Below, piece after piece: positions 1 to 9,104 of a stretch of 62,499 nt of DNA. Position 1 is the first letter of the stretch, and each line of letters starts with the position of its first letter. Below the pieces are notes generated by a model, which saw nothing but the letters and a program-made list of their open reading frames with translations, had not been told where the DNA came from and made no database searches. This DNA is from Planctomycetota bacterium (GTDB lineage Bacteria; Planctomycetota; Phycisphaerae; Phycisphaerales; SM1A02). Where the stretch lies: positions 9,983 through 72,481 of the forward strand of contig QWPV01000001.1 of assembly GCA_003671055.1 (NCBI GenBank), in the 5' to 3' direction. Made by a program: the position numbers and the translations under genes.

Positions 1-477
1 TTCGTCGCTGACGAACGCCTTGAAGTGAAGTTCCTCACGCTCGTGACCCTGATTGGATCCACAGCAACAACCGGGTTTGATCTTGCAGTTCCATCGAGTG
101 GCGGTTGGCATCGTCACTTCAACTTTCGCCTCCTCTCTGCGGGCGCGAAGCTCTCGCCCACTGGTGTCTATGTGGCGGAGTTTGAGCTCTATTCCACAGA
201 TGGCGTCACCTTGCCGTGCGCACCGTTCTGGATCGTTTTCAACGATGGCGCAAGTACCGCAGATCATCAGACGGCGATCGCGTGGGTCGAATTGAACCTC
301 GCGAATTCAAACCCGCCGTGCGCGTCTGACCTCAACTCCGACGGCGATGTCGGCGCTGCGGATCTCGCCATCGCATTGAGCGCGTGGGGATCTACAGATG
401 CAGACATCACCGGCGATGGCGTGACGGATGCTGCGGATCTTTCCATTCTGCTTTCTGCGTGGGGACCTTGCCCGTAA
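1..477 (+). CDS. Secreted protein with C-terminal dockerin-like domain (5' end outside window)
   Basis: The frame is open from base 1, so the N-terminus lies upstream and the GTG at 25 is not a convincing start. The visible part ends in a domain with the motif GVYVAEFELYS...PFWIVFN...DHQTAIAWVELNL, then two EF-hand-like calcium repeats (DLNSDGDVGAADL and DITGDGVTDAADL), each followed by an LSAWG motif. That arrangement is a type I dockerin-like module, common at the end of secreted planctomycete proteins. The body matches the C-terminal part of the next gene, which carries a different anchor. Its biochemical function is unknown. Confidence 0.8.
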   Translation, partial: FVADERLEVKFLTLVTLIGSTATTGFDLAVPSSGGWHRHFNFRLLSAGAKLSPTGVYVAEFELYSTDGVTLPCAPFWIVFNDGASTADHQTAIAWVELNLANSNPPCASDLNSDGDVGAADLAIALSAWGSTDADITGDGVTDAADLSILLSAWGPCP

Positions 478-566
478 CACTTCGACGCCCTTTCTTCGTT
501 CATTTCTTCTTCACACTTCTGTCAGTGCATGCTCCGGCTTCTGCGGAACACACTAGAAATTTCACT

Positions 567-1223
567 ATGCAACGCTTCTCACATACTTCCAGCATTCTTC
601 TCAGCATCGTATCGCTCACGCTCTCAACCACCGCACTCGCACAGCACGCTGATGTGTGGGTCTCCTCCGCGAACGGCTCGCTCTACACAGGTGGATGGGA
701 TCACGTCACCGGAGAAGTCATCAATCCAGTGCAGCGCGTGTTCGAAGGTGAACTTGGGCTTGATCCTGTATTTCCATTTAGCGGCGATGAGCCTGGCATC
801 GGCTCCGACCTCGTCGGACTCTCACTCACGATGAATCTCATACAAGGGCTCAGTGCATGGAACGGCACCGACTTTGTAACGTCCACGTATTCGCTCGGCG
901 CGTCGTATGGCGGACAAGACGCGTTCACAACCTCTGGTGGGTCGTTCAGTTTCCTCGTGAGTAGCGCTCTTGATTTGCACCCTGCGTACACCCTCTATGG
1001 AGCAAACGGTGCCGACCCCCTCAACGGGATTTATCTCGCAACATTCACATTCTCCGCTGCTGGCTACGAAACAAGCGCGCCATTGTGGGCGGTGCTCAAC
1101 CTTGGCATGAGCGAAGAGGATCATGGCGCAGCGGTCGCGTGGGCAGAGACAAATCTTGTGCCCGCACCGGCTGCGTTCACGATGTTTGCGCTCGGCGGAC
1201 TCCTCCGCCGTCGCCAACGCTAA
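567..1223 (+). CDS. Secreted protein with PEP-CTERM-like C-terminal sorting signal
   Basis: 218 aa from the ATG that begins a clear signal peptide (MQRFSHTSSILLSIVSLTLS, cleavage near ALAQH); the frame stays open upstream, but without a better start. The C-terminus PAPAAFTMFALGGLLRRRQR has the proline motif, hydrophobic helix and arginine cluster of PEP-CTERM-like sorting tails of Phycisphaerae. The segment NGIYLATFTFS...PLWAVLN...DHGAAVAWAETNL parallels the protein encoded just upstream, so the two are paralogues. No enzyme motif is visible; a structural or surface-exposed role is an inference. Confidence 0.8.
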   Translation: MQRFSHTSSILLSIVSLTLSTTALAQHADVWVSSANGSLYTGGWDHVTGEVINPVQRVFEGELGLDPVFPFSGDEPGIGSDLVGLSLTMNLIQGLSAWNGTDFVTSTYSLGASYGGQDAFTTSGGSFSFLVSSALDLHPAYTLYGANGADPLNGIYLATFTFSAAGYETSAPLWAVLNLGMSEEDHGAAVAWAETNLVPAPAAFTMFALGGLLRRRQR

Positions 1224-1277
1224 TGCGGCGTTGCTAACCCATCACGCACGGCTCGAGCACTCGCTACGATCTCAGCT

Positions 1278-1547
1278 ATGCGCTCCTCGCAACAATCAAT
1301 TGCTCTCGTCTTCGCGTACACAACTCTCGCGCTGACCTTCTGCACTGGTTGCGCGACGGTGAAGGATGATGCGCCTGACGCAGTTGATGGGCAAGGTGCG
1401 GTTTCAGCGACTGAGGCTGAGAACAGTGGCATGAAGTTCAAGCAACCGCGCAGCATCACTGGCACGGAGACGGATGAAGAAGCTGTCCTGATGGGTGACC
1501 AGAATGTGGATGACGATCCGGCGATCTCGGATGACACGCTTCCCTGA
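1278..1547 (+). CDS. Small putative lipoprotein
   Basis: 89 aa. The N-terminal hydrophobic stretch ends in a lipobox-like LTFCTGCA, where the second Cys would be lipidated. The remainder is acidic and low in complexity (many D, E, A and S). No homologous family is recognised. It lies 54 bp downstream of the PEP-CTERM-like gene on the same strand and converges on the minus-strand run ending at 1573. A coding call is supported by the signal sequence only. Confidence 0.6.
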   Translation: MRSSQQSIALVFAYTTLALTFCTGCATVKDDAPDAVDGQGAVSATEAENSGMKFKQPRSITGTETDEEAVLMGDQNVDDDPAISDDTLP

Positions 1548-1572
1548 CTCGCTGATTCCTTGACTCGCGCGC

Positions 1573-1959
1573 TTACTTGCAGCCGGGGAATGCTTCGACG
1601 TATTCGATCTTGAAATCGCCGAAGGAGCTGACGAACTCGACGGAGAAGTCGCCGAGCGCGTCGACGAATTGCCACTCGCCTGCGCGGGTTGGAAGCGCTG
1701 AAACTTTCTTCACCTTGAGATCGGCGAACGAACTCACGACTTCCACCTTGTAGTCGCCGAAAGATTTCACCACGCGGACTTTGCCCTTCAGCGTGCAGGG
1801 GTCGACGAGCATCGGCCGCGTTCGAGCGCTTGATGCGATGCTGCTCGTAGAAGATGCGAGTGCTGCAGCGGCGGTCATCAACATCGCGAGTGCGCAGAAA
1901 CGTCGTCGTGCTGCGTAGGTCGCGAGTCGTTGCGTTTGTGTTTTAGGATTCCCGTCCAT
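1573..1959 (-). CDS. Secreted protein with short SFGD/F-x-V-x-x-V repeats
   Basis: 128 aa. After a basic N-terminus and a hydrophobic signal segment (CALAMLMTAAAALASS), the mature part is made of about five tandem units of 11-13 residues: KSFGDYKVEVV, SSFADLKVKKV, a longer one containing GEWQFV, DALGDFSVEFV, SSFGDFKIEYV. Alternating hydrophobic residues suggest short beta strands. Similar small repeat proteins occur as uncharacterised families; I cannot assign a function. It overlaps the stop of the rRNA methyltransferase gene by 17 nt and is the last gene of the metH run. Confidence 0.7.
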   Translation of the reverse strand: MDGNPKTQTQRLATYAARRRFCALAMLMTAAAALASSTSSIASSARTRPMLVDPCTLKGKVRVVKSFGDYKVEVVSSFADLKVKKVSALPTRAGEWQFVDALGDFSVEFVSSFGDFKIEYVEAFPGCK

Positions 1960-2974
1960 GTGGGGAGTCTACGCCGATTGCGCTCTCGCGTCGCTCACGC
2001 GGCTTCCAACCTTCCGCAAGTCTCCAACAACGATGGATCTTTCGGTTGCGGAAGTCTTCTGGCACGGAACGGTGGCTGATTTCGTGGCAACCAAAGCCTT
2101 TCGGGACGTTCGTCTCCTCAAACTCAAAGCCGCGAGAGTTCGTTGAGAAGAAAATTTCGCCACCTGGCGCGACGAATTGGCTGATCCATCCGAGTAACTC
2201 GCCGTAGTCGCGATCGATCGAGAATGAATCGGCGCGCATGCGTTTCGAATTTGAAAACGTGGGCGGATCGCAGATGACGATGTCGTAGCGTTCGTCTGCT
2301 GGAGGCCCCGCTTCAAGCCATTGCAGACAATCGGCGTGCACGATTTCGTGCGCGGCACTTTGCGCAAATCCGTTGAGCGTGAGGTTGCGTGCGTACCACT
2401 CGAGATACGTCCTCGACATATCCACGGTCTTCGTCTGTATCGCCCCGCCACCGATCGCATGAATACTGAACGCGCCTGTGTAGGCGAATAGATTGAGCAC
2501 GCGCTTCCCTTGCGCGCGTTGCTGCATCGCAAGTCGCGTCGGTCGATGATCGAGGAAGAGTCCGACATCGAGATAGTCGGAGAGGTTGATCTCAAACTTC
2601 ATCCCGTGCTCTTGCACTGTCGTGATTACGCCTCGCGTGTCGTAGCGCTCATACTGATCGCGGCCGCCCTCTTCATTGCGCTGTCGTCCACGATGCTTGA
2701 TGAACAAACGAGAACTCGGAATGCCGAGTCCCTTGAGGATCTCGGCTTCCGCCATCTGTCGATACTCACGCTCTCGCTCAGGCGTGTCATCTTTCGTGCG
2801 TTGAAAGAACCACGCGACCGCATCACCTGTCGTTCCATCGAGATCGCCGTACCAATCGACGATCATCGGGAAATCAGGGATATCCCGCTCATACAAGCGA
2901 AAACATGAGATCCCCTGCTTGCGCGCCCACTTCGAAAGATGGCGCATGCGATTGTCGAGGCGTTCACCAAGCAT
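1943..2974 (-). CDS. rlmK: Class I SAM-dependent 23S rRNA methyltransferase, RlmK domain of RlmKL
   Basis: 343 aa. Residues follow the C-terminal (RlmK, m7G2069) half of E. coli RlmKL: CFRLYERDIPDFPMIVDWYGD near the start, NLSDYLDVGLFLDHRPTR in the middle, SAM motif I in VLNLFAYTGAFSIHA, TVDMSRTYLEWYARNL, the catalytic-type DPPTFSNSKRM, and the closing FRNRKIHRCW. The N-terminal THUMP and RlmL methyltransferase half of the E. coli fusion is absent, so this is a stand-alone RlmK-type enzyme predicted to methylate 23S rRNA. It lies 21 bp downstream of the Gfo/Idh gene. The family call is strong; the exact target nucleotide is inferred. Confidence 0.85.
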   Translation of the reverse strand: MLGERLDNRMRHLSKWARKQGISCFRLYERDIPDFPMIVDWYGDLDGTTGDAVAWFFQRTKDDTPEREREYRQMAEAEILKGLGIPSSRLFIKHRGRQRNEEGGRDQYERYDTRGVITTVQEHGMKFEINLSDYLDVGLFLDHRPTRLAMQQRAQGKRVLNLFAYTGAFSIHAIGGGAIQTKTVDMSRTYLEWYARNLTLNGFAQSAAHEIVHADCLQWLEAGPPADERYDIVICDPPTFSNSKRMRADSFSIDRDYGELLGWISQFVAPGGEIFFSTNSRGFEFEETNVPKGFGCHEISHRSVPEDFRNRKIHRCWRLAEGWKPRERRESAIGVDSPHGRES

Positions 2975-2995
2975 GCTGAAAGAATAGCGCGGTGA

Positions 2996-4399
2996 TCAGA
3001 AGGTCGGCAACGCGAAGCCTTCACGATATTCGCGGCGCACGATGGACTTCGTCGCTTCTTCGTTATTCGTGAAGGTGAGGGACGCCTTGTCCCAAAGCAA
3101 TTCTTGCCCAGGGAATCGTGCGGCCTTGGCGGCGAGCAACCCAGCTTCCGCAATGTGAGCAGCGACATTGAACGGTGTCTGCACGAATGCGTCGGACTTC
3201 CCGAGAATGCGATCGACCCACGAGTGCCAGTGGTTGCGGTCGTACATCGTCGCAAGACCTGGCAGCGTCTTGAAATCCACTGCCTTGCCATCGATCCACA
3301 CTTTCGGATCACCACTTGGCTCTGCAAATAGCACACCGCCTTCACACACGACGAGCGTGCCTGAGTCTGGGAACTTGCCGGGCGGTAATCCGAGTGCCGC
3401 TCGCGAGGGCGCTTGACCCTTGTCCGCGTAGATGACTGGGAACGTTGAGTTCTTGAACTTGTCGCCCTTCACCGAATACGCAAGCGTTGATCGCACATGC
3501 AGCGCGTGATAAAAATCGCTTGCAAAGTGGGTATCTGCGAGCACAGAGACGGGCGAGGGCAAGTCGTACGCGAAGTACAGAATGTCCAAGAGGTGCGTGC
3601 ACCAATCGCCGAGTTGACCTGTGCCGTAATCGAACGACGAACGCCATCGAAGACCAACAAGTCCCTCGCGGTACGGTGCGTCCATCGCTGCGCCGAGCCA
3701 GAGCGGCCAATCGATGTTCGCGGGAACCGGCGACGGCGCCTTCAATCCACCGTAGTAGAAGTAGCCGCTGCCATCATCTGGTGGTCCACCGATCCACACG
3801 TGTGCTTCGATCGCTTTACCGAGTAGTCCCGCGCGCAAAATCTCCGCTGCGTATTGGCGACCGCTTGGACCCATGCGTTGATTGCCCGTCTGTGTCACCA
3901 ACTCGGGATGCGCGTGAATTGCAGCCTCGATTGCGCTCACTTCGGAAAGTTGTTGCACCAGCGGCTTCTGTCCGTAGACATGCTTGCCAGCCTTCAGCGC
4001 CGTCATGTCGACGAGTGCGTGATTGTGATCTGGGGTGCAAACAACGACAGCATCAAACTTGTCGCCATGCTTCGTGAAGGCATCGCGGAAATCAATGCAG
4101 GTGAATGCTTGCGGGTTTTCGAGAGCGACCGACGCGAGCGCATCGGAGTCAACGTCGCAGAGTCCACTGAAGACGACATCCGTGTGCTTCTTCAATTCTT
4201 CGCGATCAGCAGGAGCGATACTTCCACCGACACCAACTTGCAAGATCTGTAGTTTGCCGAGCTTTCCAGCGCGCACGCGTCCCGATGTGGGAAGCGCGAA
4301 GAGCGGAAAAGCAAGTGCGTTACTGGCAAAGATGGAACCCAATGCGACACCGCCAAGGGCTGCGGTAGTCGTACCGATCATTTCGCGTCGAGTGTGCAT
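2996..4399 (-). CDS. Tat-exported Gfo/Idh/MocA family oxidoreductase
   Basis: 467 aa. Begins with a twin-arginine signal (TRREMIGTTTAALGGVALGS), so it is predicted to be exported folded with its cofactor. A Rossmann NAD(P)-binding fold follows (LQILQVGVGG around residue 50). The family lysine is in GKHVYGQKPL, where the usual EKP is QKP, a variant I recall from planctomycete members. A C-terminal substrate domain contains TGQLGDWCTHLLDILYFAYDL. The substrate, probably a sugar or polyol, cannot be read from the sequence. The gene lies 48 bp after the EamA transporter gene on the same strand. Confidence 0.88.
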   Translation of the reverse strand: MHTRREMIGTTTAALGGVALGSIFASNALAFPLFALPTSGRVRAGKLGKLQILQVGVGGSIAPADREELKKHTDVVFSGLCDVDSDALASVALENPQAFTCIDFRDAFTKHGDKFDAVVVCTPDHNHALVDMTALKAGKHVYGQKPLVQQLSEVSAIEAAIHAHPELVTQTGNQRMGPSGRQYAAEILRAGLLGKAIEAHVWIGGPPDDGSGYFYYGGLKAPSPVPANIDWPLWLGAAMDAPYREGLVGLRWRSSFDYGTGQLGDWCTHLLDILYFAYDLPSPVSVLADTHFASDFYHALHVRSTLAYSVKGDKFKNSTFPVIYADKGQAPSRAALGLPPGKFPDSGTLVVCEGGVLFAEPSGDPKVWIDGKAVDFKTLPGLATMYDRNHWHSWVDRILGKSDAFVQTPFNVAAHIAEAGLLAAKAARFPGQELLWDKASLTFTNNEEATKSIVRREYREGFALPTF

Positions 4400-4447
4400 G
4401 ACAATACGCTACATCGGAAGGCGTTTTTATGCGAACGCGGGTCCCAC

Positions 4448-5437
4448 TCATTCCGCAGCCGCAACGGCGCGAGAGAAGAAGGTCTTGCGTGCTTTGGCAA
4501 GTTGAATCACCGCGACGCCACCAAGGAGAAGCGCGCACGCGAGGAGAGTTTGCGCGCTGATGACTTCCTCGAGAAGCACAGAGCCGAGCATGAGCGCAAC
4601 AACAGGGTTGACATAGGCATACGTCGCGACGCGAGCCGCTGGTTGATGACGCAAGAGCCAGATGTAGGCGGTGAATCCGCAGAGCGATCCGAAAATCACG
4701 AGATAGAGCCATTGCATCAGCGTCGCGAAATCAGGCGGCGACGAAGCGAGCAGCGACCATTCATCGCCGAACATAAATTCCTTCGGAACGCTCGCGCACA
4801 TCAACACAACCCCGCCCGCGAGCATTTGCATCGCTGTTCCAACGATGGGCGAATGCGCGCCACCTGGACGTTTCGACCACACGCTGCCAAGTGCCCATCC
4901 GAAGCACGCAAGCAACATGAGCAGGATGCCGGTTGTGGACACCGCACTCGATGCTTGCACGGATCCGAGCCGAAGCACTCCAAGTCCCGCGATGCCGAGC
5001 GCGATGCCCAGCCACGCTGCCCATGAAACGCGATGTGTGCGGTGCATGAGTGCATCAAGTCCGACGAGCCACAGCGGCGTGACTGCGGTCATCAAGGCAA
5101 CGATGCCAGAATCGAGCTTCTTGGTCGCGATCGCGACGCCGCCATTTCCGATCAGCATGAGACAGGTTCCAACGACTGTGGAGTGAAGCCACGAGCTCGC
5201 GCGAAAGTCTCCCGATCGAATCCACTTCCGCCACCACGCAAATGCGAGCAGCACCGTGCCCGCAAACATGAAGCGCGTACCCGCCATCACGAATGCGCCG
5301 TGCATCGACACAAGTTTGATCACGAGGTAGGTCGAACCCCAAATCAGATACACCGCAGCAAAGGCGGTCGCAATCCGGAACGTACTGGGGCTCGCGTTGC
5401 CCTCGGCCGTCGGAGTTGGAAGAGCATCAGTGCTCAA
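4448..5437 (-). CDS. EamA/DMT-family membrane transporter
   Basis: 329 aa with about ten hydrophobic helices arranged as two similar halves, as in the drug/metabolite transporter superfamily. Typical motifs are AAVYLIWGSTYLVIKL in helix 1 and PVVALMLGSVLLEEVIS in the last EamA repeat. The start codon overlaps the stop codon of metH by 4 nt (ATGA), so translation is probably coupled. The location suggests export of an amino acid or metabolite linked to methionine metabolism, but the substrate is not deducible. Confidence 0.9.
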   Translation of the reverse strand: MSTDALPTPTAEGNASPSTFRIATAFAAVYLIWGSTYLVIKLVSMHGAFVMAGTRFMFAGTVLLAFAWWRKWIRSGDFRASSWLHSTVVGTCLMLIGNGGVAIATKKLDSGIVALMTAVTPLWLVGLDALMHRTHRVSWAAWLGIALGIAGLGVLRLGSVQASSAVSTTGILLMLLACFGWALGSVWSKRPGGAHSPIVGTAMQMLAGGVVLMCASVPKEFMFGDEWSLLASSPPDFATLMQWLYLVIFGSLCGFTAYIWLLRHQPAARVATYAYVNPVVALMLGSVLLEEVISAQTLLACALLLGGVAVIQLAKARKTFFSRAVAAAE

Positions 5438-8400
5438 CTTTGTACGCGCGCAGCTTTCTCAACCGCGAAGTACTTCGCAGCAGGATGATGCACGACGATC
5501 GCGCTCGTGGATTGTTCTGGCACGATCTGCCAGTTCTCCGTGAGCACGCAACCGATGCGCTCAGGCTTCAACAGTCGGAAGAGTTTCTCCTGATCACTCA
5601 TGTCAGGACACGCGGGATAGCCGAAACTGTAGCGAGATCCACGGTATTGCTGCGAAAACAGGAGGCGCGTTTCAGGACTGTCCTCGTGCGCGATGCCTAA
5701 CTCTGCGCGCATGCGCTTGTGCCAGAGTTCCGCGAGTGCTTCTGCGCATTCCACGCCGAAGCCGTGCAGATACAGGTACTCGGTGTACTCATTGCGCTCG
5801 AAAAGTTGCTTCGCGCGATGCGAGGCCTCGAGGCCCATCGTCACGCAACTGAAGCCAACAACATCGCGTTCGCCGCTGCTGAGCGGACGGAAGAAGTCAC
5901 TGATGCACAATCGATCGCGAGTTCCTTGGCGTGGAAAGTGGAAGCGCTCGAGTTCGCGCGATGGATCCACCGCGTCGAACACCACGAGGTCATCGCCATC
6001 CGCGTTGGCTGGGAAATATCCATACGCAACTTGTGGGCGAAGAATGCGTTCCTCTCGGCACTGCTGCATCAATCGCGCGAAGACGGGCGTGGCATGCTGC
6101 GCGAGGTGTTGTTCGTACTCCGCGTCGCTCATCGCGCCCTTCTTCAAACCCCATTGGCCTCGGAAGAGCGCGGTCTTGTTCAAGTAGGGATAGATCTGCT
6201 CAAGCGGAACCTCTTCGACGATGCGATCACCGAAGAATGGCGGCTTCGGCAACTCACGCAACGCCTCGACAGTCAAACCTGCTTCAGGCTCGACGCTCGG
6301 CGGTGCATTCGCACGCGACGCACTCACGCGCTGGTCGACCGACTCACGTTTGGCAAGTCGCTCGTCGATCGCGCTATCCACACTATCAAGTGTGCCCGAC
6401 GCAAGTGCGTCGCACACAGCGAGACCTTCGAACGCATCCTTGCCGTAGTAGAGTTTTCCCTTGTAAATAGCGCGTAAATGGCTCTCCGCGTAGTGACGCG
6501 TGAGCGCAGCACCGCCGAGAATCACAGGCACGGTGATACCGAGACGATTCAACTCATGAAGGTTTTCCTCCATCACTGTCACCGACTTCACAAGTAAGCC
6601 ACTCATACCGATCGCGTCCGCACCGCTCTTGCGCCACGCATCGAGAATCGACTGCAGCGGCTGCTTGATGCCGATGTTCGACACGGCGTACCCGTTGTTC
6701 GACAGAATAATGTCGACGAGATTTTTTCCGATGTCGTGCACATCGCCAGCAACAGTCGCAAGCACAATCTTTGCGCGACTCGTTGCGCCTTCTGCTTTGG
6801 TCATGTGCGGTTCGAGCATCGTCACTGCGCGCTTCATCACCGCCGCAGATTGCAACACGAACGGCAACTGCATCTGCCCTGAACCGAAGAGTTCGCCGAC
6901 AACCTTCATGCCCGCGAGCAGATGATCGTTGATGATCACAAGTGGCGCGTACGTCTCCATCGCTGTCGCGAGTGTCGCGTCGAGATTTTTCATCTCGCCA
7001 TCAATGATGTGACGCTGCAAGCGCTCTTCAATCGGAAGATCTGCGAGAAGCGCCTTCGGAGCCATGTCCTCCGTGCCATCGGGGAAGAGACCGATGAACG
7101 AGAGCAGCGGATCGAAGTTCTCTGGCTGCCCTTCAGGTCGGTCTGCGCCGCGACGATCAAAGATGAGCCACTCCGCTTGCAGCCACTCTTGTTCCGCAAT
7201 GCGATTGCGCGGAAGGATCTTCGACGCGTGCACAATCGCTGCCGTGAGCCCGCGTTCGCGTGCGTGATGCAAGTACACCGAGTTGAGCACGGTGCGCGCG
7301 GACGCCTTCAATCCGAACGAAATGTTCGACAAACCCAGCACAATTCCGCACTTCGGGAAGCGTTTCGTAATCGCCTCAATGCCGTCAAGCGTCTCAAGAC
7401 CGAGTCGACGATCATCGTCGTTGCCTGTGGCGATCGTAAAGGTGAGTGGATCGAAGAGTAGGTCCTCTTCCGCCAATTTCCACTTCGTGGTGTAGAGCGA
7501 ATGAATGCGCTCGGCAATCTCCAACTTGCGCGCAGCAGTCTTCGCCATACCCGCAACGGGATCTTCATCGATTGTCAACGCGACGCAGGCTGCACCGTAA
7601 CGCGCGAGCATCGGACAGACGCGGTCCATACGTTCTTCGCCATCCTCGAGATTGATGGAGTTCACGACGGCCTTGCCACCGTGTCGCTTCAGTCCAGCTT
7701 CGAGCACCTTCGCGTCGGTGGAGTCGAGCATGAGCGGCGCGTCCACTTGGCGAACGTAGCGCGATGCAACCTCCGTCATGTCATCAACGCCCTTGCGTCC
7801 CACGAAGTCGACACACACATCGAGCAACTGTCCGCCGTCTTTGACTTCTTCACGCGCCATCGAAACGAGGCCGTCGTAATCGTTCTCCTCGAGCAGTCGC
7901 TTGAAGCGTTTCGAACCGTTCGCGTTCGTGCGCTCAGCGACAACGAGGAACGAGTTTTCTTGCTTGAACTCGACGAACCCATAGAGACTCGAACAACCCG
8001 CAGGTTGCGGAACGACTGCGCGCGTTGCGCGGCGCTTGTCGAGTCCAAGTTCGGCAACAAGCGCGACCAATTCGCGAATGTGCGCTGGCGTCGTGCCGCA
8101 GCAACCACCCACCGCATTTACCTTAAATTCCTCGACAAAACGGCGCATTGCGTCACGGAAGCCCTTTGCACCGAGTGGATACTCGGTCTGTCCGTTCACG
8201 AGAATCGGCAAGCCTGCATTCGGCAACACGCTGATCCCGCGATCCCAGTGCTTCGAGAGATACGCAACGTGCTCGGCCATCTCCACCGGACCAGTCGCGC
8301 AATTCAATCCGAGCGATGCAATCGGAAATGGACGCAGCGCATTCACCACTGCTGCGATGTCCGAACCGAGCAACATTGTGCCAGTCGTTTCAATCGTGAC

Positions 8401-8997
8401 GCTTGCAAAGATCGGACGATCGGTGGGCGAGAGTTTCGCTTCGCGCAGTGCATCAAGCACCGCGTTGATCGCGACCTTCTGCTGCAAGAGATCCTGCGAT
8501 GTCTCGATCATGAATCCATCGATCCCGCCCGCGATCAGTCCGCGCGCTTGTTCGAAGTAACTCGCATGCATCTCATCCCACGACACTTGGCCGAGTGAAA
8601 CGAGTTTCGTGCCTGGTCCCATTGACCCCACTGCAAAGCGCGGGCGATCTGCAGTTTCAAACTTCGCACCAGCCGCGCGCGCGATCTCTGCAGCCTTCTT
8701 GTTGAGTTCAAATGTCCACGATGCGAGCTCTTCATCAAACTCTCGACCAACGAGAATGTTTGCGCCGAACGTATCGGTCTCGACGATGTCCGCGCCTGCC
8801 GCGAAGTACCCCTCATGGATGCGTTGAATGATGTCAGGGCGACTGCGCACCAAGATGTCGGTGCAGTTGTCGCGGCCGAGGTAATCCGATTTCAGGCAGT
8901 CCGCACACCCGTAAATTTGCGTTCCCATCCCGCCGTCAAAGACGAGCGTTCGGGAATCGAGTGCAGACTGAAGGGATCGAGTCGAGTCTGAGGGCAT
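5434..8997 (-). CDS. metH: Cobalamin-dependent methionine synthase MetH
   Basis: 1187 aa, full length. Transfers the methyl group of 5-methyltetrahydrofolate to homocysteine through methylcobalamin. In order: homocysteine-binding domain with zinc-ligand motifs (GLNCATGP and GGCCGTTPAHI, about residues 230-310); pterin-binding domain (about 345-600); B12 cap and B12-binding domains with the cobalt-ligand motif VAGDVHDIGKNLVDIIL near residue 760; and a C-terminal reactivation domain (ERIGCVLTENWQIVPEQST near the end). All modules of the E. coli enzyme are present. It heads the five-gene minus-strand run; a perfect palindrome lies 39-58 bp upstream of the ATG. Confidence 0.97.
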   Translation of the reverse strand: MPSDSTRSLQSALDSRTLVFDGGMGTQIYGCADCLKSDYLGRDNCTDILVRSRPDIIQRIHEGYFAAGADIVETDTFGANILVGREFDEELASWTFELNKKAAEIARAAGAKFETADRPRFAVGSMGPGTKLVSLGQVSWDEMHASYFEQARGLIAGGIDGFMIETSQDLLQQKVAINAVLDALREAKLSPTDRPIFASVTIETTGTMLLGSDIAAVVNALRPFPIASLGLNCATGPVEMAEHVAYLSKHWDRGISVLPNAGLPILVNGQTEYPLGAKGFRDAMRRFVEEFKVNAVGGCCGTTPAHIRELVALVAELGLDKRRATRAVVPQPAGCSSLYGFVEFKQENSFLVVAERTNANGSKRFKRLLEENDYDGLVSMAREEVKDGGQLLDVCVDFVGRKGVDDMTEVASRYVRQVDAPLMLDSTDAKVLEAGLKRHGGKAVVNSINLEDGEERMDRVCPMLARYGAACVALTIDEDPVAGMAKTAARKLEIAERIHSLYTTKWKLAEEDLLFDPLTFTIATGNDDDRRLGLETLDGIEAITKRFPKCGIVLGLSNISFGLKASARTVLNSVYLHHARERGLTAAIVHASKILPRNRIAEQEWLQAEWLIFDRRGADRPEGQPENFDPLLSFIGLFPDGTEDMAPKALLADLPIEERLQRHIIDGEMKNLDATLATAMETYAPLVIINDHLLAGMKVVGELFGSGQMQLPFVLQSAAVMKRAVTMLEPHMTKAEGATSRAKIVLATVAGDVHDIGKNLVDIILSNNGYAVSNIGIKQPLQSILDAWRKSGADAIGMSGLLVKSVTVMEENLHELNRLGITVPVILGGAALTRHYAESHLRAIYKGKLYYGKDAFEGLAVCDALASGTLDSVDSAIDERLAKRESVDQRVSASRANAPPSVEPEAGLTVEALRELPKPPFFGDRIVEEVPLEQIYPYLNKTALFRGQWGLKKGAMSDAEYEQHLAQHATPVFARLMQQCREERILRPQVAYGYFPANADGDDLVVFDAVDPSRELERFHFPRQGTRDRLCISDFFRPLSSGERDVVGFSCVTMGLEASHRAKQLFERNEYTEYLYLHGFGVECAEALAELWHKRMRAELGIAHEDSPETRLLFSQQYRGSRYSFGYPACPDMSDQEKLFRLLKPERIGCVLTENWQIVPEQSTSAIVVHHPAAKYFAVEKAARVQS

Positions 8998-9029
8998 GGA
9001 AGGTCAAGCGTATGAGGGTTTAGAGGCTG

Positions 9030-9104
9030 CTACAACCATTCATCCGGATGAATGGATAAAGCACCGTATTCCCGTCTAAACGCGGCTTTCAACAGTGGTT
9101 GTAG
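9030..9104 (-). promoter_or_regulatory. metH upstream palindrome and nested inverted repeat
   Basis: Positions 9036-9055 form a perfect 20-bp palindrome (CCATTCATCC/GGATGAATGG), 39-58 bp upstream of the metH start. Around it, 9030-9038 (CTACAACCA) and 9096-9104 (TGGTTGTAG) are a perfect 9-bp inverted repeat. The two elements share 9036-9038, so as RNA the hairpins would compete. A dimeric repressor operator is the simplest reading. No known SAM, SAH or cobalamin riboswitch consensus was recognised. Confidence 0.55.
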
